A stretch of 64,000 bases of DNA, taken from positions 124,001 through 188,000 of the forward strand of contig NC_089396.1 in assembly GCF_003171515.1 (NCBI RefSeq), in the 5' to 3' direction. The DNA comes from Pyrenophora tritici-repentis (Eukaryota; Ascomycota; Dothideomycetes; Pleosporales; Pleosporaceae). The notes beneath the pieces were generated by a model. That model worked only from the letters and a program-made list of their open reading frames with translations, was not told the origin of the DNA and made no database searches. Of this stretch, positions 1 to 10,207 are shown in pieces. The stretch's first letter is position 1, and each line of letters starts with the position of its first letter. The translations under genes were made by a program, and so were the position numbers.

Positions 1-147
1 TCAATTCAATCCGGTCACTCTCCTAGACCCACTTACCTATCTAGGTAGGGCTTAAACTCCTATAGGTAACTACTAGGCTTAAAGCGGTAATCAATCAATC
101 CAATCTGAACCTTCTAGGACCCACTTAATTGATTGTTGCGGACTGTG
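1..147 (+). mobile_element. MITE1 copy 1 (hAT-type, left end cut by window)
   Basis: This is the right-hand 147 bp of a 162-bp non-autonomous element; the first 15 bp lie outside the window. It is identical by eye to the complete copies at 18119-18280 and 54198-54359 (reverse). The right end reads ...AATTGATTGTTGCGGACTGTG, and the 8 bp after it (GCTTCAAG, 148-155) should be the right target duplication. It has no coding capacity. It abuts a NACHT-like coding remnant and probably interrupted it. Confidence 0.9.
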
Positions 148-321
148 GCTTCAAGAAGATGCTGAACGGCACATACCAAGATCTAGTCCTTCACGAAGTC
201 CAAAGGAGTACGATTGAACACGACTTACGTGTCTTCCTAGAGCATGAGCTTGGCGAGATACGAGAATCTCACGATATCTCCACAGAGTGGCCAGCACAAC
301 ACCAGGTTCTGTCCCTAGCAG
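148..321 (+). pseudogene. NACHT (NLR-type) NTPase gene fragment
   Basis: One open frame between MITE1 and MITE2 encodes about 58 residues starting GFKKMLNGTYQDLVLHEV and continuing with IEHDLRVFLEHELGEIRE and a WPAQHQVLSLA stretch. This resembles the segment just after the NACHT core in fungal NLR/HET-E-like proteins (pattern: GF..-YQDLVLHE-IEHD-FL-HEL..IR..-WP). Nothing else of the gene is visible. The left boundary is the MITE1 duplication, and the right boundary is MITE2 and then the end of a decayed hAT. Assignment rests on remembered family pattern, not on a search; an unrelated helical protein is possible. Confidence 0.55.
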
Positions 322-479
322 CAGAGATGTCAACAAGCAAGTCAAGCTGGCTTGATTCTTATCGATTGCAGATCACAGACCATTCTCTGGGACGTGCCAC
401 TGTGCACGAGCCTCTATATTGTCTGTGATCTGCAATCGATAAGAATCAAGCCAGCTTGACTTGCTTGTTGACATCTCTG
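322..479. mobile_element. MITE2, near-perfect foldback element
   Basis: A 158-bp element with both ends CAGAGATGTCAACAAGCAAG, flanked by an exact 8-bp duplication CCTAGCAG (314-321 and 480-487). The arms are perfectly inverted: 321-380 and 421-480 are exact reverse complements over 60 bp, the outermost base pair belonging to the flank, with a 40-bp loop. No coding potential. The CAAGCAAGT motif next to the end matches hAT element C and decayed element E. It landed at the outer edge of element E, whose first three bases (CAG, 485-487) are part of the duplication. Confidence 0.85.
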
Positions 480-484
480 CCTAG

Positions 485-2060
485 CAGTGTGTCCAACAAC
501 CAAGTTACTTGACCTGCTTGCTTGACATTACTTGATTGCGTAACAAGCAAGTAAAGTAAAGGTTTATTCAAGCAAACACAAGCAAGGGTTTTCACAATAC
601 TTAAAGTAACTTTAAGTTGCTTGATAGAATTACTGTACTAGGCATGTCGAAGATGAGTTAGGTGACGCTAGCTAAGCGAACCAATTATGACTTCACCGGG
701 TGGGCACTCCGCAAAATCGTGATTGGCTGGAGTCGCACTGTCAGATAATAGCACTGTTGAAGATGAGAGCGTACAGACGCTGGGTTAGACTAGCGCGACC
801 CGGCATCTGTGAGAGCCAATCGGATCACAGGAAGGCTTGGCACCCCCTAGGTGTGCCCACAACCGTAGACAGAACAAACACACAATCAATAATCAACATC
901 ATCACCATTCATTACCTATTTCATCAGTATTCCAGATGAGAGTGAATATCTGACACGCACAAAGAGCCAGATGTGCCGTGAAAAATCTAACACCTCCAGT
1001 CTTTATTTACAAGGCTACCAAATTCTAAGCTAATATGTCTTCTCACTTGTTCTTTTAGCCTCGTGGGAGATCTACACGTTCTTCTCTGCCTAAAACCCCC
1101 TCCGAGCCCCCTAGCTCTACCTCAGAGAGCCGCCTAGGAACCCTAAGTTTGGTTTCAACCCCAACCTATGAGACCTCTACACCAACCACCCGTGAAAGAG
1201 AGCTGCCGACATCTACTTAATGCACTTTCTATATTAAATGGGACAAAATTCGCTATAAAAGGAAGCCACTGCTATTAATTCGATACCGTCAGCCTCACAA
1301 GCGTACCCTTAACTCTAAAGCCTAATCCTCGGCAATCTACAAACACGGCGCGCAGCTTACAACAGATGGAGATAACAAGTTCTGGCTCTGCAAGTACTGC
1401 TATATTAGTGGCCAGCGTAATTCCGCGCTATTTAACAGTGGGGCTACTACTAGTATCATTTATCACCTAAAGCATCTGCACAAACTCGAAGAATTCGGCT
1501 ACAAACGAGTGGCGTCAAATCCGTTCGACATAGCTAAGGGAAAAACGAGCTCCATACTATATCTTAGAAGCCGGCGCTTAGTATTTAATGACTTTCGGTT
1601 TAAGAGCGAGTTTATTGACTAGGCTGTTAATCTTGACCTTACCTTTCGACAAGCGACGCATCAACGCACCTGTAACATCTTTACCAGCTGCCTAGAGGAT
1701 ATGGATAAGGTTCTGCCAAAGATCTCGTCAACTCTTAGCGCTTAGATTAAAGAGATGTGGGACGGTGATGGTGGGAGGCGTACTTGGCTAAAAGAAAAGC
1801 TCCATCTTACCAAAAGCAAGATCCATCTCTCAACTGATACCTGGACGTCTGAAGAAGGAACGAACTATGTGGCAGTTGTTGCTCACTTCCTGGACGAGAA
1901 ACATAAGCTGCAAACAGCTCTTCTTGACCTCCGGCCTCTAAAGGGCCCTCATACTCACACTCCGCAACAAACAAATCAAGCAAGTATAGGCTGCCATACT
2001 TGCTTGTTTGGTAGAGGCTTGGCGGAGAGAGCGTATTTGCTTGCTTGTCTGGTTGTTTGA
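485..2060 (+). mobile_element. hAT element E, decayed and truncated
   Basis: The left end is recognisable at 485 (CAGTGTGTCCAACAACCAAG), followed to about 620 by CAAG-type motifs in both orientations. A transposase pseudogene follows to about 1950. A CAAG-type hairpin (arms 1977-1987 and 1996-2006) follows the break in the coding region. No matching right end or duplication was found, so the right boundary is approximate. 620-1060 contains nothing I recognise. Confidence 0.6.
1060..1960 (+). pseudogene. hAT transposase pseudogene (N-terminal half)
   Basis: The frame beginning around 1336 reads AIYKHG..., then a BED-like zinc-finger segment WLCKYC with a downstream H-x4-H (YHLKHLH), then the start of the RNase H-like core at about 1825 (HLSTDTWTSEEGTNYVAVVAHF). 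Two in-frame TAG codons (1620-1622 and 1743-1745) interrupt it, both at positions that could once have been CAG. The frame is lost after the GPHT motif near 1950, so the catalytic C-terminal half and dimerisation domain are missing. The exact upstream limit is uncertain. Confidence 0.7.
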
Positions 2061-2243
2061 GAAGCCATGTTTGGTATATTTGCAAATATTTGGTGTTGTA
2101 TAACATGTTTTATAACGTGCACGGACAGCTCATGCCCGGAGACACCTCGTGCCCCGCCGAACACCATATCCACCACTTCAAAAGTGAGGCTATTGAGCCA
2201 CGTACAATAGCTATTATCATGAGATTCTGTAGAGGGGCTGTAA

Positions 2244-2520
2244 TTAGATGCTTGCGATCAACTTGTAGTATCTATATTTTTGTGGGAGGTTGACGTTGCG
2301 GCCACGTGATGTGACTTTGGCTGGAGTAGCAGATAGCTCATCTCCAGCTTGAACACCAGCGTGAGCAGCGCCAGCGCGTTTTTGACGCTTCTTACTTGGT
2401 GAGAGTACTCGTGAGGCTTTACGCTTGCGTTGTTGAGCTTGTTGGATAGATTTTTTCTGGTGTTGAGCTTCAACTTTGCGCGCGCGTTCAGCTGCTTTCT
2501 CAGCTCGCTCAACGCCCCGA
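2244..2520 (-). pseudogene. Fot1/pogo-like transposase C-terminal remnant
   Basis: On the minus strand an open stretch of about 90 codons is very rich in Lys, Arg, Gln and Glu (GVERAEKAAERARKVEAQ..., then RKRKASRVLSPSKKRQKR) and ends VTSRGRNVNLPQKYR...stop at 2244-2246. This basic coiled tail followed by a short SRGRxxxLPxKY motif is what I associate with the C terminus of fungal DDE_1 (Fot1/pogo) transposases. No DDE core is left. It is unrelated in frame and position to the decayed hAT upstream. Confidence 0.45.
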
Positions 2521-2974
2521 AAAGAAGTATAACGAATACTACTTCATCCTCTTCGTCTACTCGCCCTTCAACAACTACAACTACGAATACAGGGACGAGA
2601 CCAGGTACTAACAAGGACCTAAAGAAAGATTCTACGGCGACGGGAAAGAAGAAGAGGTAGATGGGAGGGAGATGGGAGATAAGAGAATGGAATGGGATGG
2701 AGTTGTGATTTGTCTGGCGGGAAAGTATGTGGGTTGGACGGTACGAAGGGGGATGGGATGTGGGTGAATAGATTAATGTGGTGGGAGGAAGGATGGAGAT
2801 AATTTGTGAGAACTGGCGAGTTTGATGCATACACCATGACCGGCCAGTACATTCCACATCCCACACCCCACACTCCATATTCCATATTCCACACACTCCG
2901 AAGACATGAAGCCAAAATGCAAATATACACACATACATTTCTCTAATCCCGGGTATCAAAACCACCTCCCCCCC
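2521..2974. other. intergenic, no gene seen
   Basis: No supported gene. The longest open frames are low-complexity (Ser/Thr or Pro-rich) readings. The segment holds the 3' side of the GAR transformylase gene and the edge of the transposon debris. Confidence 0.5.
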
Positions 2975-3682
2975 TCACAACCCCCCAATCCTCCCCAACA
3001 CCCTCCTCGTCCCCTCAACAATCAACCCATGCTCCACCTCATGAATCCTCTCCTCCAACGCCTCCAACGCCTCCCCCTCCCTCAACTCAACCTCCTGTGT
3101 AACAACCGCGTCCCCAGCATCCACTTCCGCAATAACCTCATGAATCATAACCCCCGTCCTCTTCAACCCCTCCTCTTGCCCCGCCTTCCACGCCCTCTCA
3201 ATCGCGCCCGCGCCCGCAAACTCTCCCGGTAACGCAGGGTGCAAGTTTATTATCTTGATGCCGGCGGCGGCGATGGGCGTGAGAAATGCGGGTGTGACGA
3301 TGTGCATCCAGCCAGCGCAGACGATGAGGTCGGGTCGGGGTGTAGATTCGAGGATGATTTTGGCGAGGTCGGCGTCGTATTGTTGGCGTGCGAGGTCGAT
3401 GTCGGACGGGTGTTGTTTTTTATAGGGCACGAGGTTGTGGTAGGTTGTTGGTATTGAGGCTTTGGCTGCGCGCTCGAGTCCGTAGGCGGCTTTGCGACTG
3501 GGCGGTTGGTGTTAGTGCTGGCTGGCTTGTGGGGATGTGGTTTGGGGTGGGTCGTACTTTGATATCACATGCGTTATGCGTGTGTTTGGCAGCGCGCCGG
3601 ATGCGCATGCGTCGATGAGGGCTTGGAGGTTGGAGCCGTTGCCTGAGATGAGCACTGCGATGTTGAATTGGCGGTTTGCCAT
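2975..3682 (-). CDS. ADE8: Phosphoribosylglycinamide formyltransferase (GART)
   Basis: Transfers a formyl group from 10-formyl-THF to GAR in de novo purine synthesis. Two exons on the minus strand, 3558-3682 and 2975-3497, with a 60-nt GT-AG intron (3498-3557) that joins VIS to NRKAAYGLERA in frame; product about 215 residues, normal for a monofunctional PurN/Ade8 enzyme. The N terminus has the phosphate-binding VLISGNGSNLQALIDA segment. The catalytic Asn-His-Asp set is present as INLHPALPG (Asn and His) and, further on, DAGDAVVTQEVEL (Asp). The ATG at 3680-3682 is the only one that precedes the glycine-rich motif. In yeast this is ADE8. Confidence 0.93.
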
Positions 3683-4117
3683 TGTGGGGTCTTTGTGTTG
3701 TAAAATCTGGTTTGCGAACTTGGTAGAGGATCGTACCAGCTTCGCTTTTACGATACCAGGTGCCTCTAATTGTAAGTTTATAAGGTAATGTAAATGTCTT
3801 ATTCTGGCGGATATCACAGAAAATGCAGTTGATATCTTTGCGCAGATGTCGATCAAAAGTTTATTTTGGTTTCCAAAATTTGGACGTGGGGTAGTTGCCC
3901 CGCGCGGAGTTAGCATGTAATCGCCGGGCTACATGACCAGGAGAATTACTACTGGGTCCAACTAATCTCACAGTGAGCATGCAGGCTATTGAGAATTGTT
4001 CAATTGGGTATACGACCTGACTATGAATACAATAGGCTCCACCGTCACTATAAATCACAAGACGACTGCAGTTACAATTCCCTCTTGAACCCACGGATGT
4101 CATGTCCAGAGTCAACC
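3683..4117. other. intergenic between ADE8 promoter side and HAT1 3' end
   Basis: 435 bp between the start of the GAR transformylase gene and the stop of HAT1, both on the minus strand. It should contain the ADE8 promoter and the HAT1 3' UTR; I see no TATA box or repeat that can be called. Confidence 0.5.
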
Positions 4118-5699
4118 CTACGGCCTCCTCCTCTTCGTACCTCCCTCCAACTCCTCATCCATGTCCTCCCATTCATCATCCTCATCATCCTCCAACACTA
4201 CAGCGCGCTTCCTCTTAGTCCTCGCACTGGGGACGGCAGCGTCATCAGCCGCCAAACTCAGCCGCTTCTCCAATCCCTCCAGACGCTCCTCAAACTCCTC
4301 TTGTTGACTATCGACAGCAGATTCCAACTTCTCGACCCTCTCGGCCGAATCCTCCATCTGGTCCAGCGCATCTGCGTTCTGACTGTAAATCCGGTGTTTG
4401 AGGGCCAGACGCCAAAAGTAGTATCGGCGATCGTTTTCGTTGCTCGACTTTGCTTTGCGCGTGATTCGCGACCGACTGCGATTGTTGGGCGGGATTGTGG
4501 ACAAGAGATGCAGCTCGACCATTCTGTAGAACTGCCTGCTAACAATCTTGGTCTCTTTGCGCAGTTGTTCGAGATCGATTCCATTGCCGAGGATCTGGTC
4601 GCGCGGAATGGGCGAATCCTTTCGAAGCGACTCTGGCGGAATGTTCGAAGCGATGGATAGTTTCTGGAAGGCAAGTAGAGCGCGGAGATAGGTAATGTCG
4701 CCGTAGTCGCGCATGGCATCAAAGGCCTCACTGGGATCTTCCACTGGGATTTCGTAGATGAAGGGCTTCGTCGCCAGATCCTGGAAGACATGGTCGTACA
4801 AACGAGTTCCCAGCAATCTGCCTTGGTACGGTGGGAGGACGAGGAATTGCGAGATGCGCTCCCGTGATGGCGTCTGGAGGAGATCTAGCTTGTCGGTAAA
4901 GAGAAAGGTTTCGGGGTCCTGCGACAGACGTGGCGGGGTATACTTTTCACCATCGCCATCGACGCTAGCGGCTGGTGATGGTAGCTGCTTTGTGGCACGC
5001 GCAATCTCAAAGGTGGGGAATATCCAGGCGCGGTAGGATGTGGAGAAGCCAGCCAGTGTATACGGTGACACATTCTTTTGGGAGAGAGGCGTCATGTCGT
5101 ACATCAGGTATAGCGACCAGCGGTCCAACGTCTCCTCGTCATCCAAGCCGTCAATGGTCGCGCCCTCGATGAACAATATGACCAGTAACCTCATGTTTAT
5201 CCAAATACGCCTGGCCTCGGGGTCCGTCATAGAGGCCTTCCATATCTCGTACTGCTTTCCGTGGAGGCTGAAAGAGCTCTGGCGTTCACCAGGCGGCTTC
5301 CATTCTGCAGGAGCCGGTGCGGCAGCTTCGTTGATCGTCTCTGGGAGATATTCGCGAAACAGCTCGGGCGACAAGTCGATCTGGTTCAGGTCTGGGGAGA
5401 TTTTCTTGAGGTCGAGTTGCTGGTCAAACGAGATCTTCAGCTGGGGCTTCATGTCGTTTGCGCGAAAGTCAAGCTGGATGCTGGGGTTCTTGTAGCCAGC
5501 AATCGTCTCATTCTCCTCGATGACCGTATACGTGTAGCTGGGATGAAAGGCGTCGAAGAGGCGTTCCGGTCCATTTTTGTTTGTCGAACGGTAGAGATTG
5601 ATGTCGAAGCACTCGTTTGAATTGGTGACCCCTACAGGCGTTAACATACATGAGCAAAGTCATGCGGCCGTACATACAATCGTCCAGATTGAGCTCCAT
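4118..5699 (-). CDS. HAT1: Histone acetyltransferase type B catalytic subunit
   Basis: Acetylates newly made histone H4 (K5/K12) before chromatin assembly, normally with the WD40 partner Hat2. Exon 1 is only 22 nt (5678-5699: MELNLDD plus one base); a 46-nt intron (5632-5677) separates it from exon 2 (4118-5631), giving DWVTNSNECF, the usual Hat1 N-terminal motif. Total 511 residues. The GNAT acetyl-CoA loop is seen in LVLPPYQGRLLG, about two-fifths along. The C-terminal 110 residues include a coiled coil (DALDQMEDSAERVEKLESAVDSQ region) and an acidic then basic nuclear-type tail ending EGGTKRRRP. Confidence 0.93.
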
Positions 5700-6148
5700 G
5701 GTCACGGTGAAGTAAATAGCGTGTTAGGAGCAGATACCTTGCGACGTCGTCTGCGATTGAAAGCAAAACGGAGTAGCAACTACGTCGCGGGTGAAGGAGT
5801 TAGCGCGCCGGGAGACGCGTCTAGCTCAGCCCTGCATGCGACCCGCCCCTGCAACACCCGTCACAGGCGAGACTTGATTCCAAGCCTCTAAAAGTTGCAG
5901 TGGATCGTCTCGAACACGACACAACGCCAACGAGGCAAGGCAACACCACACCTGCGCCTGCTCCACCCACGCTAGTCTAACCTTATTGCGACGGACCATT
6001 ACAAGAGGCATGGCCAGTAGTGATTGAAGCGCTCACGTCATTCTTCTCCTTTTGCCTACCGGCGCATCTTTTTTTGCTCGCACAAACACAGTGACACACG
6101 ACTACACACGACTGCACACGACTGCACACGACTGCACACGACTTCACC
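5700..6148. promoter_or_regulatory. divergent HAT1 / ZIP transporter promoter region
   Basis: 449 bp between two divergently transcribed genes. It holds a 10-bp tandem repeat directly upstream of the ZIP start codon and otherwise no motif I can name. Confidence 0.5.
6094..6143 (+). repeat. 10-bp tandem repeat in ZIP 5' leader
   Basis: About five head-to-tail copies of the unit ACTGCACACG (the first copies vary as ACACACG and ACTACACACG) end six bases before the ATG at 6149. The unit is about one helical turn. Confidence 0.85.
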
Positions 6149-7601
6149 ATGTGGGAAGGGTTGCTTATGCTGCTCGCTCTGAGCACCGTCATGGGCGTTG
6201 CGTATGTTTTCGACGTCGACGACATGTCTGGTAGTTGTAGATAGCTGACAAGCACAGTTCTTTCCTCGCTGGCAGCCTTCCACTCTCCTTTAACCTGTCG
6301 ACTCGTCGACTACGCATTATCACACTCCTTGGAACCGGTGTGCTTGTCGGTACATCGCTGATCGTCATTATACCCGAAGGTATCGAGACAATGTATAGCG
6401 CAGGAGGCAAGGCGCATACGCACAGCGCACGGAGCGTTGCCCAGCCGTCTATGCCGTCGCTGGAAAGAGCACTGCCACTCGCGCCCAGGTTTCCGGCATG
6501 GAAAAGAGCAGATCAAGCGAAAAAGGCGTCGCTCATCGGTGGTACGAGCACCGCGGATCTAAGCAGCGATAAGACGGCAATTGACGCGCAACTGAGGAAG
6601 ATGAAGGAAACGGCAGAAAAGGAGAAGCCAGTGGAAGATGGACACCCCCAAAAGGGCGGCGACGACGACTCGACCGAAGGCCACAAGGAGGGACATAGCC
6701 GTGTACACGCACCCGAGGACGACGAAGCAGCCCACAAGCACATGGAGGCCGGCCACGAAGATGGACCCAGCCCACACGCATACATTGGCGTTGCGTTGAT
6801 CCTAGGATACATACTCATGTTCCTGGTTGAACACCTGCCAGAAGCCCTGGCGTCTAACCAACCAAAATACCAACCAATGCACATCTCCCTCTCGAACCTA
6901 GCACGAGGGCCGCACAATTCCTCGTCCCTCAGTCTCAACGGAATGGGCGTGCAAAGTGCGGCGGTAACTCCTCTAGCTACACCAGGTCTACCCCCTCCGC
7001 CTACCAAGAAAACGCCAGCAGCCACCATTGGCCTCGTAGTCCACGCCTGCGCTGATGGCATTGCTCTGGGCGCTTCATCAACCGCCGAATCTACATCTCT
7101 CTCCCTAGTCATCTTCTTCGCAATCATGCTTCACAAGGCCCCTGCAGCGTTTGGCCTCACCTCCGTCCTCCTCAAACAAGGTCTCTCGAAACGCAAAGCC
7201 CGAACTCATCTTGCCTTCTTCAGCTTAGCAGCTCCAGCTGGCGCGATAGCAACCTGGGCCATTGTCCACATGTTCGGCCGCAACCATCTCGGCGGCGATG
7301 AGGGCTTGACCTGGGCAACAGGCTGGGTCTTGTGTTTTTCTGGTGGAACCTTTTTGTAAGTCTTTTCCTCGCCCCTCCCCCAACCCTTTGATATCCTGCT
7401 AACGTTGACAGATACGTCGCTATGCACTCCATGTCTGAGGCTACATCGCAGCACGGGAACGAGGACCCTACTACAAACGGATACATGGACGCTTATCCAG
7501 GTGGCAATAGTTTGTCCAAGGGCGACATTGGCATCGTCATGCTGGGCATGCTGCTCCCGCTCGTGACACAGATAGGTCATGCGCATTCGCACGGCCATTA
7601 G
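6149..7601 (+). CDS. ZIP family metal transporter (ZIP9/Atx2-like)
   Basis: Predicted membrane zinc or manganese transporter; the closest known types are SLC39A9 (ZIP9) and yeast Atx2 of the Golgi. Three exons: 6149-6201, 6258-7355, 7412-7601, with 56-nt introns; 446 residues. It begins with a hydrophobic helix (MWEGLLMLLALSTVMGVA), followed by a helix ending in SLIVIIPEGIETMY, the ZIP9-type first motif. A long variable loop is rich in His, Asp and Glu (around residues 110-165, 'HPQKGGDDDSTEGHKEGHS'). The metal-pore helices are GLVVHACADGIALGA and FAIMLHKAPAAFGL, containing the conserved His-Asp and His residues. The protein ends in a short His-rich tail (IGHAHSHGH). Confidence 0.88.
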
Positions 7602-8183
7602 ATGTATTGGGCTTCAACATGCATATGTTGGTGTTGGCGTTGGAAATGGGTACTTTAACTTAGTTTCATACCAGCGCAGGGGCCTTTTGATAGATTTGTT
7701 TGCTTTAGACTAGTTTGCCCATGTTCTGGAATGATACCAATCTTGTCTATACATATACACTACATCACTTCATATAGTATATATCACGTCATACCACTAA
7801 ACCTCCTCTATTCCACTTTATACCACTAACATATCTTCAACGTGTATCACTCCTCACATCTCACTTTTCAACCAAAGCACCAGTCATATAAGAATCAGTC
7901 ATGTATCATCAGCTCGTCACGAGCTTGTTCATCATATCATTTCGCTAACTCAAAGTCCGTAATCATTGTGAATCCGATATAGTCCACCTAAAGACCCATG
8001 CCATGATAGACTCCAAATTCACACTTTTGCGGATATACCCATACCTCGGATGCTAACATGTTAGGCTCTAGTCTATATCTATCACGCTAAATGGTAGATG
8101 TCGATAGCCAGAGTCTTCGTACAAGCCACAGCGCAGTGCCGTGACGCAACTCAAGTCGAGCGCGACTAAGCAGCAGCCGCTAC
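7602..8183. other. convergent 3' intergenic region
   Basis: 582 AT-rich bases between the stops of the ZIP gene (+) and the RRM gene (-). Only 3' UTR-like sequence is seen. Confidence 0.5.
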
Positions 8184-9479
8184 CTAAGCAGCGGGAGTAG
8201 CAGCAGCTGGAGTCTCAGCAGCCGTGTCCGCAGCCTTCTCCGGAGTCTCGGTGGCGGCAGCGGCCTCAGTGGGAGCAGCCTCACCCTCGGCAGCACCCTC
8301 GGGAGCGTCGTCCTCCTTACCGGGCGAGTCGATCGCGACCTTAACGGCAATCTCACGGCCCTCAATCTCCTTGCCGTTCATCTCGGAGCAAGCCTTTTGC
8401 TGGAGCTCCTCGGAACCAAGGGTGACGAAACCGAAGCCACGGCCCTTGCGGGGCTCACCGCGAGCCTGGAGCTTCTTGACCATGAAACGGGGAATGGGGC
8501 GGAGGGCGATCTTGGCCTGAGTGGGAGAGTAGTCCTTGAAGATCTCGAGAAGCTACACATGTCAGTAATGCACTACACTACAGTCCAAAACACAGTCCAA
8601 AACATACCCTATCCTCCTTCAGGTCGTATGGCAGGTTGGCAACCATGACCTTGGTCTTGGAAGGAACGCCATCCTCGGGAGGACCGCGCTGCTTGCGTTC
8701 ACGGGGCTCACGGGGAGCGGCGGACTTGTCGGCACCCTTCTTTGCGGTAAGCGCTTCGTTCGTAGTCTCGGTTAGGGGAGCAACTTGGCCGGGTACATTT
8801 GTAGGAGTAGAGTCGGCAGGGGCCTCGTTGGAGAGCTCGACCTGTTCAGCGCCCTCGGCATCGGCCTTCTTGGACATTCTTGTCAGCGATGCTTCACAAT
8901 AGAATGCAGGTTACTTACAGCACGTCCACCTCGGCCAGCGCGGCCACCACGACCACGGCCGCGACCACGTCCACGAGTAGAGGTGCGGCGGCGGGCCTCG
9001 CCAGTGTTGCCCTCGGCACCGCTACCGGCACCCTCAGCATGGGCCTCGGGAGTGCGGGCAAGCTGGATGGAGACCTTGCGGTCAAGAATGGCCTTGCCGT
9101 TGAGCTCAGCAATAGCACGCTCAGCCTCGGACGGGGTCGACAGAGCCACAAAGGCGTAGCCGACGGGGCGCGAGGTGCGTGGGTTAGTGGGGATGGTCGT
9201 GGACTCGCTGTGCAACGTGTTAGCTTAGTGCGTCATGCCAATTCAGGGTCCATACACCAGGTAGTCCTTGAAGAAGTCCTTCAACTCCCCCTCGGTGGTC
9301 GCATACGCGAGGTTTCCAATGTAAAGTCGCCTGCCCTCAGCGGCGCTCGCACGCACAGCCTCGTCCTCGGCTGCGGTGGGCTGTTGAGCGGCCGTGCTCT
9401 CCGTCGTGGTGGCAGGAGCGGCGTCGTTGAGGGAGGTGGTGGCCATCTGGGCGGTTACACTGTCGACAGGTGCGGACAT
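8184..9479 (-). CDS. RNA-binding protein with two RRMs and an RGG linker
   Basis: Predicted RNA-binding protein of 380 residues in four exons on the minus strand: 9256-9479, 8919-9207, 8608-8868, 8184-8552. RRM1 spans about residues 50-130, with RNP2 RLYIGNLAY and RNP1 VGYAFVAL. An Arg-Gly linker (TRGRGRGRGRGGRAGRGG) separates it from RRM2, with RNP2 VMVANLPYD and RNP1 GRGFGFVTL. The C-terminal 60 residues are an Ala/Glu/Thr-rich acidic tail. Exon 3 acceptor choice (at 8868) is inferred from frame, because the first AG lies only three bases after the branch-like CTGAC. I do not recognise a named orthologue; the RGG box suggests a role in mRNA or rRNA metabolism. Confidence 0.85.
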
Positions 9480-10207
9480 GATTGCTGAAGTTTTTTTGGT
9501 TGACGAACACGGGATTGGAATCGGCGTGTAGTAAAGTTGAGGAAACTTGGAGTCCTGGTTTGACCGGTAAAGGTAACCTTGAACAGCAGTGGATTATTGA
9601 GTGGTTGATGGGATTGTCGAACCGCCTGTTGGTGGAACTGTTGACGAGGGGGGTGTGGAGTGGGTAGCTACGAGCCCGGGGAAGGTTGAGAGAGGTGTGG
9701 ATTGATGGGGTGCGTTGTTTGTCTCTGTGGTTGACTTGAAGGGGGGAATGGAAGGGAGCGGGCTGGATTATTTTGAAGAACGCAGCCATGGAGCTTGACC
9801 ACTTTGGGAAACGGAAGCGGCCCCTGCGCAGCTCCACCTCAGCCTTCACTGTGCACGATAGGGGAAACGGCGACTAGTGCAGAGTGCATCGACAAACAAG
9901 GCTGCAACGGCCGGCTTGGCTCGCAAAGTGATCAGAGCCCTGCCTTGTCGCTGCGACGACGCGACGACTGACGGTTGGAATGCTCTGCTTACCTAAGCCA
10001 GTCTGCAAGCGAGGCGACGCCACAGCTATGGGGAGAACGCCACACCAGACGTCGAGTCGCCCCACGGCGCTAACAGGAGAGACCCGCCTGCCGTTGACGT
10101 GTCCGCTAGTGCACCGCTTCTTCATGCGACGGGTCCGGGGGGCCTGCCGCTCAAATTTCCCTTCTCGCCTTGCAGCTAGCCTCACCAAGTGTACTGCTGA
10201 GTTGGCC
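9480..10207. promoter_or_regulatory. divergent RRM gene / TAH18 promoter region
   Basis: 728 bp between two divergently transcribed genes. No further gene or repeat is seen; one moderately long frame on the minus strand (to 9849) has no recognisable content and overlaps the RRM 5' end. Confidence 0.5.

Noticed and set aside
1961..2030. A further MITE inside element E
   Set aside because: A hairpin with CAAG motifs is present, but no matching ends or 8-bp duplication could be found.
2258..2965. 235-codon minus-strand frame
   Set aside because: Its sequence is low complexity, and the adjacent frame (2244-2520) is the one with transposase-like content.
6513..7127. 204-codon minus-strand frame
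   Set aside because: Antisense shadow of the ZIP transporter exon.
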